Positions 16,748 to 26,185 are shown, counted from the stretch's first letter. The stretch: 64,000 nt of DNA from CBDCTM01 sp965222005 (GCA_965222005.1 OZ244935.1:6014001-6078000); one strand, 5' to 3'. Program-made: numbers and translations. Notes: a model not told the origin generated them from the sequence alone.

Positions 16748-18535
16748 TCACAGATCATCCAGCTGCAATGGTCGGCGCTCCACTTCCCAGCGAAAGCCCT
16801 CCAGCTTTAGCTCCTCCTGCTTTGCCCGCCCGATCGGTAGGAAGCTGCCCTGCGGTTGGGCATAAAAGTAGATGTCTTCGACCTTGTTGTTGCCAAAATG
16901 AAGCATCATCTTACTGCACACCGTCTTGTTGACGCCAATGTACGCATTGCTTTCATCCTGTGCATAATAGATCGACTCGGCATTGCCCTCTACCAACATC
17001 CGGCGCAGCTCACTCGAATCGAAATAAGCAATCATGTCGCGGCCTTTGATCTGATTGAATAATACTTCGTCAGTGGTATTGACAATGAGGCTCTTTTTAT
17101 ACAAATATATCCGGTCGATCTGATCGTTGGCCAACTGCATACGCACAGTATCTGCCGAAAACTGCGACGTATCCGACCAGATCACAGGATCGTAGTAGAA
17201 GCGAAACAGCGAATCGCGATAGCTGTAGCTGAGCGAGTCGCAAACGGCCTGCAAATTGCTTTTCAGAATGCGCACATCCCGAAAGGCAATCAATGTACGG
17301 ATCGAGTCTTCAGGCATTTCCTGCATACTGATGAGTGTATCCGAACGCATGCGCATGGTATCCCTGTCGATCAGTGTGGTGAGCAATGGGCGGGCCCCTG
17401 TGGCCAGCAGAAAATCGGTTTCTTTGTTGTAATCGGCCCGCTCACATGCAATGGTAATTTGCTCTGCTGTATCCTGCCAAATCACCTGCCCGGTAGCCAC
17501 GCCCAGTTGGCCGACATACTCAATATTGTCTGCTTCCAGGATTTGCGGCGGATCGCTGATCCTTGCTCTGCCACTGGTATTGAAGGCTTCGTTTTTGGAA
17601 TCGTAGCGGATACGCTGAGAATCAATCACCTGCTTGTCGTCTTCAAAATGCGCATTGCCTTCCAGCCAAGTCACTTCGGTTTCTTCTTCATAACGAATCA
17701 CATCCGCAACAGCCAGCGTAGAGGAATCGCGAAATACAGCGTCTCCAGCCAGTGTCACCTCTTTCAAATTGCCATCATACCGGATCACATTGGCAGTAGC
17801 ACGCTGGCTCGCCTTTTCATACTGAGGATCGCCGGTAAATTCGGCCAGTTTGCTACGCGTATCATAAAATCCACCCGTACAAAATATCCTGGTCTCCTCC
17901 TGCTCAATCAGGGTAGGCCCCAGAAAATATGCGATGCGCTCATCAGTATTGTATTTCAAGGTATCCGAGCGAAGAATAAATTGTGGATCCTGTACAATTA
18001 CACTGTCTTTAAAATAAGCCTCATTGGTGTTGACGTAATAATAGCCCACTTTGCTGGTGAGGTGAGTCGTATCATTGGTAAGCAAAGCGCCTGTTCGGTA
18101 CGTAGCGACCTTAGTGTTGAGGTTGTACTTGAGCAAATTGGTAAACAGCTTTTGCGTCTTGTTGACCAATACCACTTCCCCAAAGAGGTCTGCAATTTGA
18201 GTATTGCCCTGGTAGATCAGCGAGTCGGCATATAAGCTTAGTGTATCGCCCTGCTGTATCAAAATATTGCCGCGCGCCACCACATGGTTGGCTTCCAGCA
18301 CCGCCGTATCGCAATACATAAAGGTTTGGCCTTGCCGAAGCTCTACCTGCTGATCCACTTTGAGCAGCCGTTGGATTTCCCGGTCATTTTCCTGAATATA
18401 CTCGCCTATATCAGCATGATCCACAATAATCTTATCATCTTGCTGGCGCGAAGTATCCTGGCCCAGCTGCTGGGCCGAGGCGGGCAGGCCAATGCTAATC
18501 AGCAAAATCAGACAAATGAGTTTATTCACAATCAA
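16748..18535 (-). CDS. OstA-like LPS transport protein (LptA/LptD N-terminal type)
   Basis: A 595-aa secreted protein with signal peptide (ICLILLISIGLPASAQ). Residues 40-590 are built of short beta strands repeated with a period typical of the OstA/LptA beta-jellyroll, for example YADSLIYQGNTQIADLFGEVVLVN and VIRYEEETEVTWLEGNAHFEDDKQVI. OstA-like proteins bind lipid A chains and bridge the periplasm during LPS export. In Bacteroidota such long periplasmic versions are common. It lies upstream of the BatE-like gene on the same strand with a 44-bp gap, so they may share a transcript. Confidence 0.85.
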   Translation of the reverse strand: MIVNKLICLILLISIGLPASAQQLGQDTSRQQDDKIIVDHADIGEYIQENDREIQRLLKVDQQVELRQGQTFMYCDTAVLEANHVVARGNILIQQGDTLSLYADSLIYQGNTQIADLFGEVVLVNKTQKLFTNLLKYNLNTKVATYRTGALLTNDTTHLTSKVGYYYVNTNEAYFKDSVIVQDPQFILRSDTLKYNTDERIAYFLGPTLIEQEETRIFCTGGFYDTRSKLAEFTGDPQYEKASQRATANVIRYDGNLKEVTLAGDAVFRDSSTLAVADVIRYEEETEVTWLEGNAHFEDDKQVIDSQRIRYDSKNEAFNTSGRARISDPPQILEADNIEYVGQLGVATGQVIWQDTAEQITIACERADYNKETDFLLATGARPLLTTLIDRDTMRMRSDTLISMQEMPEDSIRTLIAFRDVRILKSNLQAVCDSLSYSYRDSLFRFYYDPVIWSDTSQFSADTVRMQLANDQIDRIYLYKKSLIVNTTDEVLFNQIKGRDMIAYFDSSELRRMLVEGNAESIYYAQDESNAYIGVNKTVCSKMMLHFGNNKVEDIYFYAQPQGSFLPIGRAKQEELKLEGFRWEVERRPLQLDDL

Positions 18536-18641
18536 TCATTAAACTGGTAGTTGGAACCCACCAAAAAGTTTAAACAGGCGGCCATTTAAACCGCCGACAC
18601 ATTCTAACCAACGAACAGAGAGCCTCTAAGTTGTATCGTTT

Positions 18642-19847
18642 TTACTCCACATATTGTGTTTCGCCTACCGGAGGCTCGGCCAATACCGCTGCAGCCCCCT
18701 CCTGCCCTACCAATGAGCCAATAGCTACGCCCATGCCTCCCATTCGCACCGCCGTATAGATGCGCTCTGAATACCTTCCAATGATCGGTTTTTTCTGTTG
18801 GCCAACACCCAAAATGCCACTCCACCAATAATCGACGGGGAGTGCTTGCTTCGGCAGAATAACTTCCTTTGCAAAGCTGATAAGTGCTGATCGTATAGGA
18901 AGTGTAGTACCCAGCTCAGTGGTAGCCTCTGTGAGGGGATCTATATTTCGGGCACCCCCCAGCAGCAGCCGGTCACCGATGTTGCGAAAGTAAATGAATC
19001 CTCTATCATAGTGAAAGCATGCTTTTGCCTTCAGGTGGAGAAGCGGTCGGGTAATCATCACCTGATTGCGGGCAGGTTGAAGGGGCAGTTCGGGCAGGAG
19101 TTGTCTGGCAAAACCGTTTGTAGCTACCAGTACTTTGGCTGCACTAAGTGTGTAGCCTTGACCACAGTGTAGCAATACCTTTTTTTCCTTTTCCTCCATT
19201 TGCTCGATCTCCGTTGCATTAAGAATGCGTACGCCCTTTTGCTGGGCCAGGAGCAGCAGAGCGGCCATCATTTTGCCTGCATGCAATTGTCCCTCCGCCC
19301 GGTTGAGGATAAGGTGCTCTGTTTGGCCAAAGCCAAAATCGGCAATTGCTTTATCTTGTACACTGAAGCAGTTTTCCAGGCCGGTTATGGATTTGAGCAA
19401 GCCATTGAAGTCATTCATTTGCTCACAACAGGATGTAAAGATCTCTTCATCATTGGCCCGAAATAGCTCGTAATTGCCGCAGGGATTGTATTTGATCTGC
19501 TCTGCGCCCAGCAACTCCCTGAGTCGGCACAGGCCCTTCCAGCGCCGGGCGACCAACTCAAACACTTGCTGCTGCGATACACTTTTCATATCTTCTATCA
19601 GCTCCGTCATACTTCCGATGCAGGCAAATCCGGCGTTGCGCGTACTTGCCCCGGCAGGCAGCACCCCCCTTTCGACCAGCAGCACATTCAAGGCCGGCAA
19701 CTCCTCTTTGAGATGGATGGCTGCCGTTAGTCCGACTATGCCACTGCCGATGATCGCCACATCTGCCTGATGCAAAAAGGCAGTGCGCTCCCAGTAGCTG
19801 AAAGAGGCAGGCTCAGGTGATTTGGCAGACTGTTGCATAGCCGTCAA
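18642..19847 (-). CDS. FAD-dependent oxidoreductase (DAO/DadA-like)
   Basis: A 401-aa protein with an N-terminal Rossmann FAD-binding motif (VAIIGSGIVGLTAAIHLK, near residue 29-46) and an acidic residue capping the second strand (LLVERGVLPAGASTRNAGFA). A substrate-binding domain follows, and a C-terminal GGMGVAIGSLVG segment completes the flavin site, as in glycine/D-amino-acid oxidase-family proteins. These oxidise secondary or primary amines such as D-amino acids or sarcosine. The specific substrate cannot be told. A signal peptide is absent, so it is cytoplasmic. It is a stand-alone gene. Confidence 0.88.
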   Translation of the reverse strand: MTAMQQSAKSPEPASFSYWERTAFLHQADVAIIGSGIVGLTAAIHLKEELPALNVLLVERGVLPAGASTRNAGFACIGSMTELIEDMKSVSQQQVFELVARRWKGLCRLRELLGAEQIKYNPCGNYELFRANDEEIFTSCCEQMNDFNGLLKSITGLENCFSVQDKAIADFGFGQTEHLILNRAEGQLHAGKMMAALLLLAQQKGVRILNATEIEQMEEKEKKVLLHCGQGYTLSAAKVLVATNGFARQLLPELPLQPARNQVMITRPLLHLKAKACFHYDRGFIYFRNIGDRLLLGGARNIDPLTEATTELGTTLPIRSALISFAKEVILPKQALPVDYWWSGILGVGQQKKPIIGRYSERIYTAVRMGGMGVAIGSLVGQEGAAAVLAEPPVGETQYVE

Positions 19848-19949
19848 AATTAGTGAATTTTGGTAGAACGCCGGAGGTACTCCAGAAAAGCAGGTTGTAT
19901 AAAAATGGTTCTTTCGTTATACCGCTTGCGGTTCGGGAGCGCTATACAC

Positions 19950-20066
19950 GCTTGCTAAATTTATTGAATTTTTTAAAATCATCAATAAATTCACCATCGC
20001 ATATACCTTTGCTCTTTTTATACTTCAAGCCGCCAAGTTTTGTGTGTAAGCACAAGACTTGGCAAA
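19950..20066 (+). repeat. AT-rich hairpin repeat D, copy 1, with attached 13-bp hairpin module
   Basis: Module 1 (about 19957-20006) is a hairpin with arms AATTTATTGA and TCAATAAATT. It recurs at 51397-51450 and 63345-63388, and inverted at 26318-26372. Module 2 at 20032-20063 is a stem-loop GCCAAGTTTTGTG-TGTAAG-CACAAGACTTGGC. It recurs in opposite orientation at 63411-63442. Nothing in between is coding. Confidence 0.7.
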
Positions 20067-20151
20067 ACGCGGTATCGCTAGGAGCCAGCTCTTTTTGAAA
20101 AGCGAAAGATGAGTATATTTACGGATTCAATTCATTCAAATTTCACAACGC

Positions 20152-20595
20152 ATGTTACAAAGGGTACAAACCATCTTTCTGTTTTTGGCCGCCGCCGCTG
20201 CTTTTGCCTTATTTGCCTTGCCATTCGCTACGACCAGCCAGCAGGTAGCTGCTTCGGTCAACTTTTCCGACGGCTTTTACGACCTTCAGGACAATGTAGG
20301 CTTATTGGTACTATTTCTAGGTGCCGGAGTTTTGACATTAATCAGCATTTTTTTATTCAAAAACCGAAAAAACCAGCTACTTCTGGGCCGTTTTGCTATT
20401 ATTGCCAACCTCATCGGCCTGGTTTTAGCCATTGTGCTGTATTACAATGACAGTGATAAAATTCCGGACCATGTAGCGATTGAAGATGGATTTGGGTTAT
20501 ATATGCCCATTCTGTTTTTGATATTTGCCCTATTGGCGCAGCGCTATATTATCAAAGACAATAGGCTGGTCAGTTCAATGGATCGGCTTCGGTGA
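20152..20595 (+). CDS. DUF4293 family membrane protein
   Basis: A 147-aa protein with four predicted membrane segments (residues 5-25, 47-70, 80-103 and 118-137). It starts MLQRVQTIFLFLAAAAAF, the typical DUF4293 N-terminus (ML/IQRIQT-x-YL). The family is confined to Bacteroidota and its function is unknown. It is followed by a strong hairpin terminator and converges with the exbD genes. Confidence 0.88.
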   Translation: MLQRVQTIFLFLAAAAAFALFALPFATTSQQVAASVNFSDGFYDLQDNVGLLVLFLGAGVLTLISIFLFKNRKNQLLLGRFAIIANLIGLVLAIVLYYNDSDKIPDHVAIEDGFGLYMPILFLIFALLAQRYIIKDNRLVSSMDRLR

Positions 20596-20607
20596 GCAGG
20601 GTTCAAA

Positions 20608-20651
20608 AAACACAAAGGCCCCGGTCCGTATGGGTTGGGGCTTTTGTGTTT
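20608..20651 (+). terminator. Terminator between DUF4293 gene and exbD operon
   Basis: A 15-bp stem AAACACAAAGGCCCC / GGGGCTTTTGTGTTT (one G-U pair) with a 14-base loop. A and T runs at both ends make it usable from either strand. Confidence 0.8.
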
Positions 20652-20675
20652 GCAGGCCAATTCGACTTATTTGGA

Positions 20676-21155
20676 TCAATTTTTCAAAGCTTCCGAACGT
20701 GGTTTGGCCGAGTAATTTACTTTGAGCTGGCCCGATTTGCGGAGCTGGGTTTTCACATCTTGCACAATCCCCATCGTCACCTCTCCGTCCACGCGGAGCG
20801 AGGAAGTTATCCGGGGCCGCTTTGCTTCCGGCACTTTGATTTTGTGCTGTTCCAAAAACAGCGGGATGTCTGCAATGGTGGCAAATTTATCGCCCAGCTG
20901 TAAGCGGGGAGAGGTGCCGTAGGTTTCCTGGTATTTTTTTACAGGCTTCCCCACGTAGAGATAATTGACCAGCGATTTTTCCTGTAGCTTGGTAAGTTCC
21001 GTAGCGTTCGGCGTTTTTACACTTACTTTCAATTCGGCATCCCTCAATACGGTCACTACCATAAAAAAGAACAGCAGCATGAAAATGATATCCGGCAGCG
21101 AAGCTGTAGATATCGCTGGTGAAGATTTTCCTCTTTTCTTTTGAAATTTAGACAT
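20676..21155 (-). CDS. ExbD/TolR family biopolymer transport protein (second copy)
   Basis: A 159-aa protein with a short cytoplasmic N-terminus, one membrane helix containing the conserved proton-coupling aspartate (TASLPDIIFMLLFFFMVV, near residue 21), and a periplasmic domain. ExbD forms a proton-driven motor with ExbB that energises TonB-dependent outer-membrane transport. It is the last gene of the exbB-x-exbD-exbD operon, 54 bp downstream of its paralogue. Confidence 0.9.
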   Translation of the reverse strand: MSKFQKKRGKSSPAISTASLPDIIFMLLFFFMVVTVLRDAELKVSVKTPNATELTKLQEKSLVNYLYVGKPVKKYQETYGTSPRLQLGDKFATIADIPLFLEQHKIKVPEAKRPRITSSLRVDGEVTMGIVQDVKTQLRKSGQLKVNYSAKPRSEALKN

Positions 21156-21209
21156 AGTTTGATTTCAAATTTGGGCAACTTCGGCAAGAGCAGTTACCGC
21201 TATGGTTTT

Positions 21210-21773
21210 TTAATCTTCTTCTCCAAATGCTGTTGGCTCGGCTTCGGACAGCACAAAGGGAATTTTAGCTTTGATCTCCCGGCGAATAGCAATCGGCAGG
21301 TTATCGCTATATTTTTTGTACTCCGGATATTTGCGTTGCACTTCCTCCGTCCAAAGCTCATTGTAGGCACCCTTCAGCTCATTGTACACCTCCAGATAGG
21401 TCTTGTAGTTAGTCCCTCGGTCATTTTTGAGCGATATGATGGCTTTGGTAGGCTTTTCGGCCAGGTCCTCTCTCCGCTGCGGGTTGACGATAAACTCTTT
21501 GGCTCGTTCACGCAAATCGCGGATTTTGGCCAGTTCTCCGCGAACAAGCAGCTGGTTTTGAGCATTTACCAATACTGAAAATACATTTCGTGTCTTCAGT
21601 CTGGTAGGATCTACCTCTTCTTCTGACCAGGGTGGCAACTTGACGGTGATTCCTTTGTCTTCAACGATCGTGGTGGTAACCAGGAAGAATATCAACAAAA
21701 GGAAAGCAATATCGGCCATGGAGCCGGCATTGATCTCATTGGAAAGTCGATCTTTTGCACTTTTCCTTGCCAT
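21210..21773 (-). CDS. ExbD/TolR family biopolymer transport protein (first copy)
   Basis: A 187-aa ExbD with the membrane helix INAGSMADIAFLLLIFFLVTTTI, including the conserved aspartate near residue 21, and a longer periplasmic part than its neighbour. It starts 5 bp after the 154-aa membrane protein gene stop, which points to tight co-translation. Two non-identical ExbD subunits beside one ExbB is a frequent Bacteroidota arrangement. The partner TonB is not in the window. Confidence 0.9.
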   Translation of the reverse strand: MARKSAKDRLSNEINAGSMADIAFLLLIFFLVTTTIVEDKGITVKLPPWSEEEVDPTRLKTRNVFSVLVNAQNQLLVRGELAKIRDLRERAKEFIVNPQRREDLAEKPTKAIISLKNDRGTNYKTYLEVYNELKGAYNELWTEEVQRKYPEYKKYSDNLPIAIRREIKAKIPFVLSEAEPTAFGEED

Positions 21774-21778
21774 AGTTT

Positions 21779-22243
21779 TTATTTGAAGAAGTTACGAATT
21801 TCGGACAACACAAAGGCGGCAGCTGCCAGGGCAGCCATTACCAAAGCCGTAACGATGGCTCCGCTAATGATAGAGCTTTGCCCTGGTGTGATATTAAAAT
21901 CGTTAATAGCCTGAGAGATCGCGCTATCGTCGGAGCCAATAGTACGAGCTACTAAAAATATTACAACCATAGCGGCCAGCCCGATAAGCCCTTTCACAGA
22001 GCCTTTGAGGTCACTTACAACGTGCAGCACGCCAAAGATGAGCATGGCCAGGAAGCCCAGTATCACCAGGCCAATGGCTGCAAAGAGCCCCAAATTGAAT
22101 ATGGAAGTGGTGCCTTTAGCATCATCGGGCATGGCATTAAATGCCTCCACACCAGACAGTACCATTGCCAGAAAGAGTATAGTAATGACTACCCCCAGGC
22201 CGAAGGCCACCATTTGCCCGTTTTTTGTTAGAAATTTATACAT
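21779..22243 (-). CDS. Four-helix membrane protein of the exbB-exbD operon
   Basis: A 154-aa protein with four predicted membrane segments (about 10-30, 49-72, 83-102 and 125-148) and no recognised motif. It lies between exbB (14 bp upstream) and the first exbD (5 bp downstream), so it very likely belongs to the same membrane complex. Equivalent small membrane proteins appear at this position in many Bacteroidota motor operons; I know no proven function. Confidence 0.82.
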   Translation of the reverse strand: MYKFLTKNGQMVAFGLGVVITILFLAMVLSGVEAFNAMPDDAKGTTSIFNLGLFAAIGLVILGFLAMLIFGVLHVVSDLKGSVKGLIGLAAMVVIFLVARTIGSDDSAISQAINDFNITPGQSSIISGAIVTALVMAALAAAAFVLSEIRNFFK

Positions 22244-22257
22244 AGTGGTTTTGCTTT

Positions 22258-22986
22258 TTATCTTCTGAATACATTGTTGTTTGCCATAATATCCACCAAG
22301 GCGATGGAAGCATCCTCCATTTTATTGACAATACTGTCGATTTTGGAAACAATGTAATTGTAGAATATCTGCAAAATGATCGCTACAATCAAACCAAATA
22401 CCGTTGTCAGAAGGGCTACTTTGATACCACCTGCCACTACCGAAGGCGAGAGGTCACCCACCGCCTGGATGCGGTCGAAGGCCTGGATCATACCAATTAC
22501 CGTACCCATGAAACCGAGCATTGGTGCGATGGCAATAAAGAGCGAAATCCAAACGAGACCTTTTTCCAGCAGGCCCATTTGTACACCCCCATAGGAGACA
22601 ATAGCTTTCTCAACTGCTTCGGGGCCTTTGTCAGCCTGTTTCAAGCCTTCATACAGCACGCTGGCAGTGGGGCCGGCAGTAGAGCGGCAAACTTCCATAG
22701 CGCCGTTCACATCACCTGTTTTGAGGTGTTCATCAATGGAAGACAGCAATTTGTCCGTATTAGTGGTGGCAATATTTAGAGTGATGATACGCTCGATACA
22801 AAAAGCCAGGCCAAGGATTAAGCATATCAATACCAGGCTCATAAAGCGCCAGTCTCCTTCAATGAATTTTTCCTTGAGGACCTGGAAACCTGATTTGGTA
22901 ACGACAGGATCTTGAGCCAACAGTTCAAAGGCACCTGAATACATGCCGACTACGAGTACAAGCAGAAATGCTATTAATTTTCGCAT
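22258..22986 (-). CDS. MotA/TolQ/ExbB proton channel family protein
   Basis: A 242-aa protein. It has an N-terminal signal or first membrane segment (MRKLIAFLLVLVVGMYSGAF), a second segment near 50-68, and the paired C-terminal helices typical of ExbB (WISLFIAIAPMLGFMGTVIGMIQAFDRI, then GGIKVALLTTVFGLIVAIILQ). The conserved threonine/proline positions of the ion channel are in these helices. It uses the proton gradient together with the two ExbD proteins encoded downstream. It is the first gene of the operon. Confidence 0.92.
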   Translation of the reverse strand: MRKLIAFLLVLVVGMYSGAFELLAQDPVVTKSGFQVLKEKFIEGDWRFMSLVLICLILGLAFCIERIITLNIATTNTDKLLSSIDEHLKTGDVNGAMEVCRSTAGPTASVLYEGLKQADKGPEAVEKAIVSYGGVQMGLLEKGLVWISLFIAIAPMLGFMGTVIGMIQAFDRIQAVGDLSPSVVAGGIKVALLTTVFGLIVAIILQIFYNYIVSKIDSIVNKMEDASIALVDIMANNNVFRR

Positions 22987-23162
22987 GATAAAAAAGGTTT
23001 TACGAATGTTTTTGATGAAGTAAATTGCTTATGAAAAGGATACTAATTAGAAATATGTCTGTTCGAATAAATTTTGTTTGCTCAACCTTATATTAAGAAT
23101 GGGATTTCCCGATATTTATTTGCTCCGTCTTCGGGATGTACTTGTCATCTCACTCTTGCTGC

Positions 23163-23249
23163 GGAGAGAGAGGGATTCGAACCCTCGATACCCTTTTGGG
23201 GTATACACGCTTTCCAGGCGTGCCTCTTAAGCCACTCGAGCACCTCTCC
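23163..23249 (-). tRNA. tRNA-Ser (GGA anticodon)
   Basis: An 87-base serine-type tRNA with long variable arm is encoded on the minus strand. The acceptor stem pairs GGAGAGG with TCTCTCC, the anticodon stem-loop reads CACGC-CTGGAAA-GCGTG (anticodon GGA), and the T arm contains GGTTCGAATCC. CCA is not encoded at the 3' end. The plus-strand reading with REGFEPSIP is the familiar false protein made by tRNA-Ser complements. Confidence 0.95.
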
Positions 23250-23497
23250 TCAAAATCGGGATTTTCTCCCTGCCAAATTTTGTATCAGCACCTAAAATAT
23301 ACCTCTCTAAAAATTTGGCTAGTCACAAAAATTGCAAATAAAAGTTACATTTCAAAATTTTTTCATTAAACATGAAATTAATTATGTCAATCCGTTACAT
23401 CACCGATTTGCAAATACGGCCAGCCAATTTCCCATCTCATAAGCTATCCTAATTCTTCCTGCCCCTTTTGGCGAGCCGATTTGGTATATGGCATCCT

Positions 23498-24262
23498 TCA
23501 TTCACCAAATAATTGAAGGGCATTCGCTGTGGTAATTTGCTCCACTTCTTCTACGGACAATCCTTTTATACTTGCCAGTTTTTGGGCAATCAAACGTACA
23601 TACGCGCTTTCATTGCGCTTGCCCCGATAAGGCACCGGCGCCAGATAGGGCGCATCGGTTTCCAGCACAAGATGCTTCAATGCCACTACCTCCATCGTTT
23701 TATCCAAACCAGTTTTTTTGAAGGTCAACACCCCACCAATACCGAGCAAAAAACCAAGCCCCACAATACTTTCAGCCTCTTCTACCGACCCGCCAAAGCA
23801 ATGAAAAATGCCCCGCAGCTTTGGATGTTTCTTCTCTTTCAAAATGTGAATCACCTCTGCAGTGGAATCGCGACTGTGGATGACAATGGGCCGGTCCAGC
23901 TCTATGGCCCAGTCAATTTGCCGCCGGAATGCCTCCTTTTGAGCCGAAAAAAATGTTTTGTCCCAATACAAATCCAGCCCGATTTCACCAATCGCCACAA
24001 AGGGCCGCCGGGTCAGCCATTCTTTTATCAGGCTCAATTGCTCCTCAAAATCAGCCTTCACCGAGCAGGGATGCAGCCCCATCATAGCAAAACAAACCCC
24101 AGGCTGTCGGCTTTCCAGTTGCAGCATCTCTTCAATGGAGTCCCGGTCAATATTGGGCAGATACATTCTTCCAATACCGGCATCCCGAGCCCGCTGGATC
24201 ATCTCATCGCGATCTTCTTTAAATTGCTGCAAATACAAATGCGCATGGGTATCGATCAACAT
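23498..24262 (-). CDS. tatD: TatD family metal-dependent DNase
   Basis: The 254-aa product has the full TatD layout of a metal-dependent TIM-barrel hydrolase: DTHAHLY at residue 4, MMGLHPCSV near 61, FVAIGEIGLDLYWDK near 89, PIVIHSRDS near 125, GIFHCFGGS near 151 and LVLETDAPYLAPVPYRGKRNES near 199. The histidines, glutamate and aspartate that bind two metals are all present. TatD proteins are 3'-5' exonucleases active on DNA and are linked to DNA repair. It is a single gene, divergent from rnhA. Confidence 0.95.
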   Translation of the reverse strand: MLIDTHAHLYLQQFKEDRDEMIQRARDAGIGRMYLPNIDRDSIEEMLQLESRQPGVCFAMMGLHPCSVKADFEEQLSLIKEWLTRRPFVAIGEIGLDLYWDKTFFSAQKEAFRRQIDWAIELDRPIVIHSRDSTAEVIHILKEKKHPKLRGIFHCFGGSVEEAESIVGLGFLLGIGGVLTFKKTGLDKTMEVVALKHLVLETDAPYLAPVPYRGKRNESAYVRLIAQKLASIKGLSVEEVEQITTANALQLFGE

Positions 24263-24508
24263 AAGGTGCTATTTTGATGCATGCAAAAGTAGCTACATAA
24301 TTTCAATTTGCCCGGCTTCTGTACAGGCGGTCTATATATATAAGATGCGTTCCTTTATTGAAATGTACACGCCAATGAGTCAATACCCTTTTTCAATAGG
24401 TGAATTCAGCATTTGACTGTCTGAGTGGGATGGGCTTTGTCAAAAAATCAATATCTTCCGCAAGCAATTTATCGGCGATAGTGAATTTATTGGTATATCC
24501 TTTACAAA

Positions 24509-25135
24509 ATGGCAAAACAAAAATTCTACGTAGTATGGCAGGGACAGCAGCCCGGCATTTATGACTCTTGGACCGAATGTCAGCTCCAGATCAAGGGCTA
24601 TCCGGGTGCACGCTATAAGGCATTCAAAAGCAGGGAGGAGGCCGAAGCAGCCTTTCGCGACAGCCCCGATGACTATGTCGAACGAAAGGGCGCTGCTAAA
24701 AAGAAAACGGCCAGCGAGCTCAAGGAGGTGATATGGGACAGCCTTTCGGTAGATGCAGCCTGCAGCGGCAATCCGGGAGATATGGAATATCGGGGCGTCA
24801 ACACAAAAAACGGAGACGAAATTTTTCGAATTGGCCCTTTTCGGCAAGGCACTAATAATGTGGGCGAATTTCTGGCTTTGGTACATGCCTTGGCCTATCT
24901 CAAACAAATCGGCCATTCCAGTATGCCCATTTACTCCGACAGCCGGACCGCTATGAGTTGGGTGCGCCGCAAACAGGTGAAAACCAATTTGAAAAAGAGC
25001 CGCCATAATGAAAAGCTCTTTAAACTTATTCGCAGGGCCCTGAATTGGTTGGCTGACAATGAGTACAGCAATCCGATATTGAAATGGAACACGGCACAGT
25101 GGGGAGAGATTCCTGCTGATTTTGGTAGAAAGTAA
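24509..25135 (+). CDS. Ribonuclease H1-type protein with viroplasmin domain
   Basis: The 208-aa product has an N-terminal caulimovirus-viroplasmin-type RNA-DNA hybrid-binding domain (YVVWQGQQPGIYDSWTECQ, then GARYKAFKSREEAEAAF, residues 5-50) and a C-terminal RNase H domain (80-205). The catalytic set can be traced: Asp in LSVDAACSGNPG, Glu in NNVGEFLALVHAL, Asp in IYSDSRTAMSW, and a final Asp in GEIPADFG. It cleaves the RNA of RNA-DNA hybrids, for example at R-loops and primers. It converges with def. Confidence 0.93.
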   Translation: MAKQKFYVVWQGQQPGIYDSWTECQLQIKGYPGARYKAFKSREEAEAAFRDSPDDYVERKGAAKKKTASELKEVIWDSLSVDAACSGNPGDMEYRGVNTKNGDEIFRIGPFRQGTNNVGEFLALVHALAYLKQIGHSSMPIYSDSRTAMSWVRRKQVKTNLKKSRHNEKLFKLIRRALNWLADNEYSNPILKWNTAQWGEIPADFGRK

Positions 25136-25151
25136 GGAGTATCTTTTGTCC

Positions 25152-25730
25152 TTATTTTACAAATTTTACAAATTTCATCTTGTATTTGGCATCCACTCTC
25201 CCCTTCTTTATATTTTCCAGCTTCCTTTTGATCAGGCGCTTTCTGATTGGCTGCAGCAATTCGGTGAATAGCCTGCCTTCAGTATGGTCGTATTCATGTT
25301 GAATGACCCTTGCATTCATACCATTGAAGGTTCGTTCATGGGTGGCAAATCCTTCGTCTTGATAGCGCAGGCGGATTTGAGCGGGGCGCTCTACATCCCC
25401 CCGGATGTTGGGAATGCTCAGGCAGCCTTCTTCATAATCCCAGGGGGTGCCTCCTTCTTCCAATTTTTCGGCATTGATAAACACCTGCTTGATTCCCTGT
25501 CCTTTATTTGGGCTGTCCTGCTGCTGCTCCTCATCCAGCTGCGCAGTATCCACCAAAAACAAACGAATCGGTCGGCCGACCTGAGGTGCGGCCAGGCCCA
25601 CTCCTCCGGCGTTATACATGGTTTCCCACATATTCTCAATCAACTGCTCCAGCTCTTCATAGGAAGGATCGATCACGGCGCCCTTCTTTTTCAAAACCGG
25701 CTGGCCGAATGCATAGATGGGTAAAATCAT
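25152..25730 (-). CDS. def: Peptide deformylase
   Basis: The enzyme removes the N-formyl group from nascent proteins. All three family motifs are present in the 192-aa product: GGVGLAAPQVGRPIRLF near residue 42, EGCLSIP near 101 (metal-binding cysteine), and the HEYDH motif in VIQHEYDHTEGRLF near 144 (metal-binding histidines with catalytic glutamate). The start codon overlaps the ruvX stop by 4 bp (25727-25730), so the two genes are translationally coupled. Confidence 0.97.
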   Translation of the reverse strand: MILPIYAFGQPVLKKKGAVIDPSYEELEQLIENMWETMYNAGGVGLAAPQVGRPIRLFLVDTAQLDEEQQQDSPNKGQGIKQVFINAEKLEEGGTPWDYEEGCLSIPNIRGDVERPAQIRLRYQDEGFATHERTFNGMNARVIQHEYDHTEGRLFTELLQPIRKRLIKRKLENIKKGRVDAKYKMKFVKFVK

Positions 25731-26152
25731 AAAGGGTTTTGTGTATAATGCTGCAAATAGTCCTGCAAAATAAGCACGGCACTCAACTTGTCAACCAGTG
25801 CTTTATCACGGCGTTTCTTTTTTCGGGCACCACTCTTCAACAATATTTCTTTCGCACTTTTTGAAGTAAAACGCTCATCATGAGTGACAACCGGAATGTT
25901 GGGAAATTGTTTTTGAATTTGGCTAATAAATTTATTCACCTCTCCTGCAATTTTAGCGGGCCGGCCATCCAAATGCAGAGGCTCACCCACTACTATCTTC
26001 TCCACTTGTTCCGACTCCAAATAGGTGGAGAGGTAGTCAAAAATCTTTTCCTTCGGCACTGTATCCAGGCCATTGACGATAATCTGCAGTGGGTCTGTCA
26101 CTGCCAAACCAATGCGCTTGCTGCCATAATCAATACCCATTATTCTCGCCAT
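25727..26152 (-). CDS. ruvX: Putative pre-16S rRNA nuclease / Holliday junction resolvase-like (YqgF)
   Basis: A 141-aa RNase H-fold protein with MGIDYGSKRIGLAVTDP at the N-terminus (catalytic aspartate), VVGEPLHLDGRPA in the middle, DERFTSKSAKEIL near 91 and the C-terminal DKALVDKLSAVLILQDYL. The family matures the 5' end of 16S rRNA and has also been proposed to act on recombination junctions. It is the first gene of a two-gene operon with def. The repeat-rich region 26153-27084 lies upstream. Confidence 0.94.
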   Translation of the reverse strand: MARIMGIDYGSKRIGLAVTDPLQIIVNGLDTVPKEKIFDYLSTYLESEQVEKIVVGEPLHLDGRPAKIAGEVNKFISQIQKQFPNIPVVTHDERFTSKSAKEILLKSGARKKKRRDKALVDKLSAVLILQDYLQHYTQNPL

Positions 26153-26185
26153 GCCGCAAAGATAGGCTTTCTAGCCAGCGGGTAC

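Noticed and set aside
23074..23369. Two plus-strand reading frames with REGFEPSIPFWG / GERGIRTLDTLLG
   Set aside because: They are the complement of tRNA-Ser(GGA), a well-known false protein, and overlap the tRNA exactly.
25132..25153. TAAGGA/TCCTTA hairpin between rnhA and def as a terminator
   Set aside because: The stem is short and only weakly GC-rich, with no strong T run, so I do not claim it.
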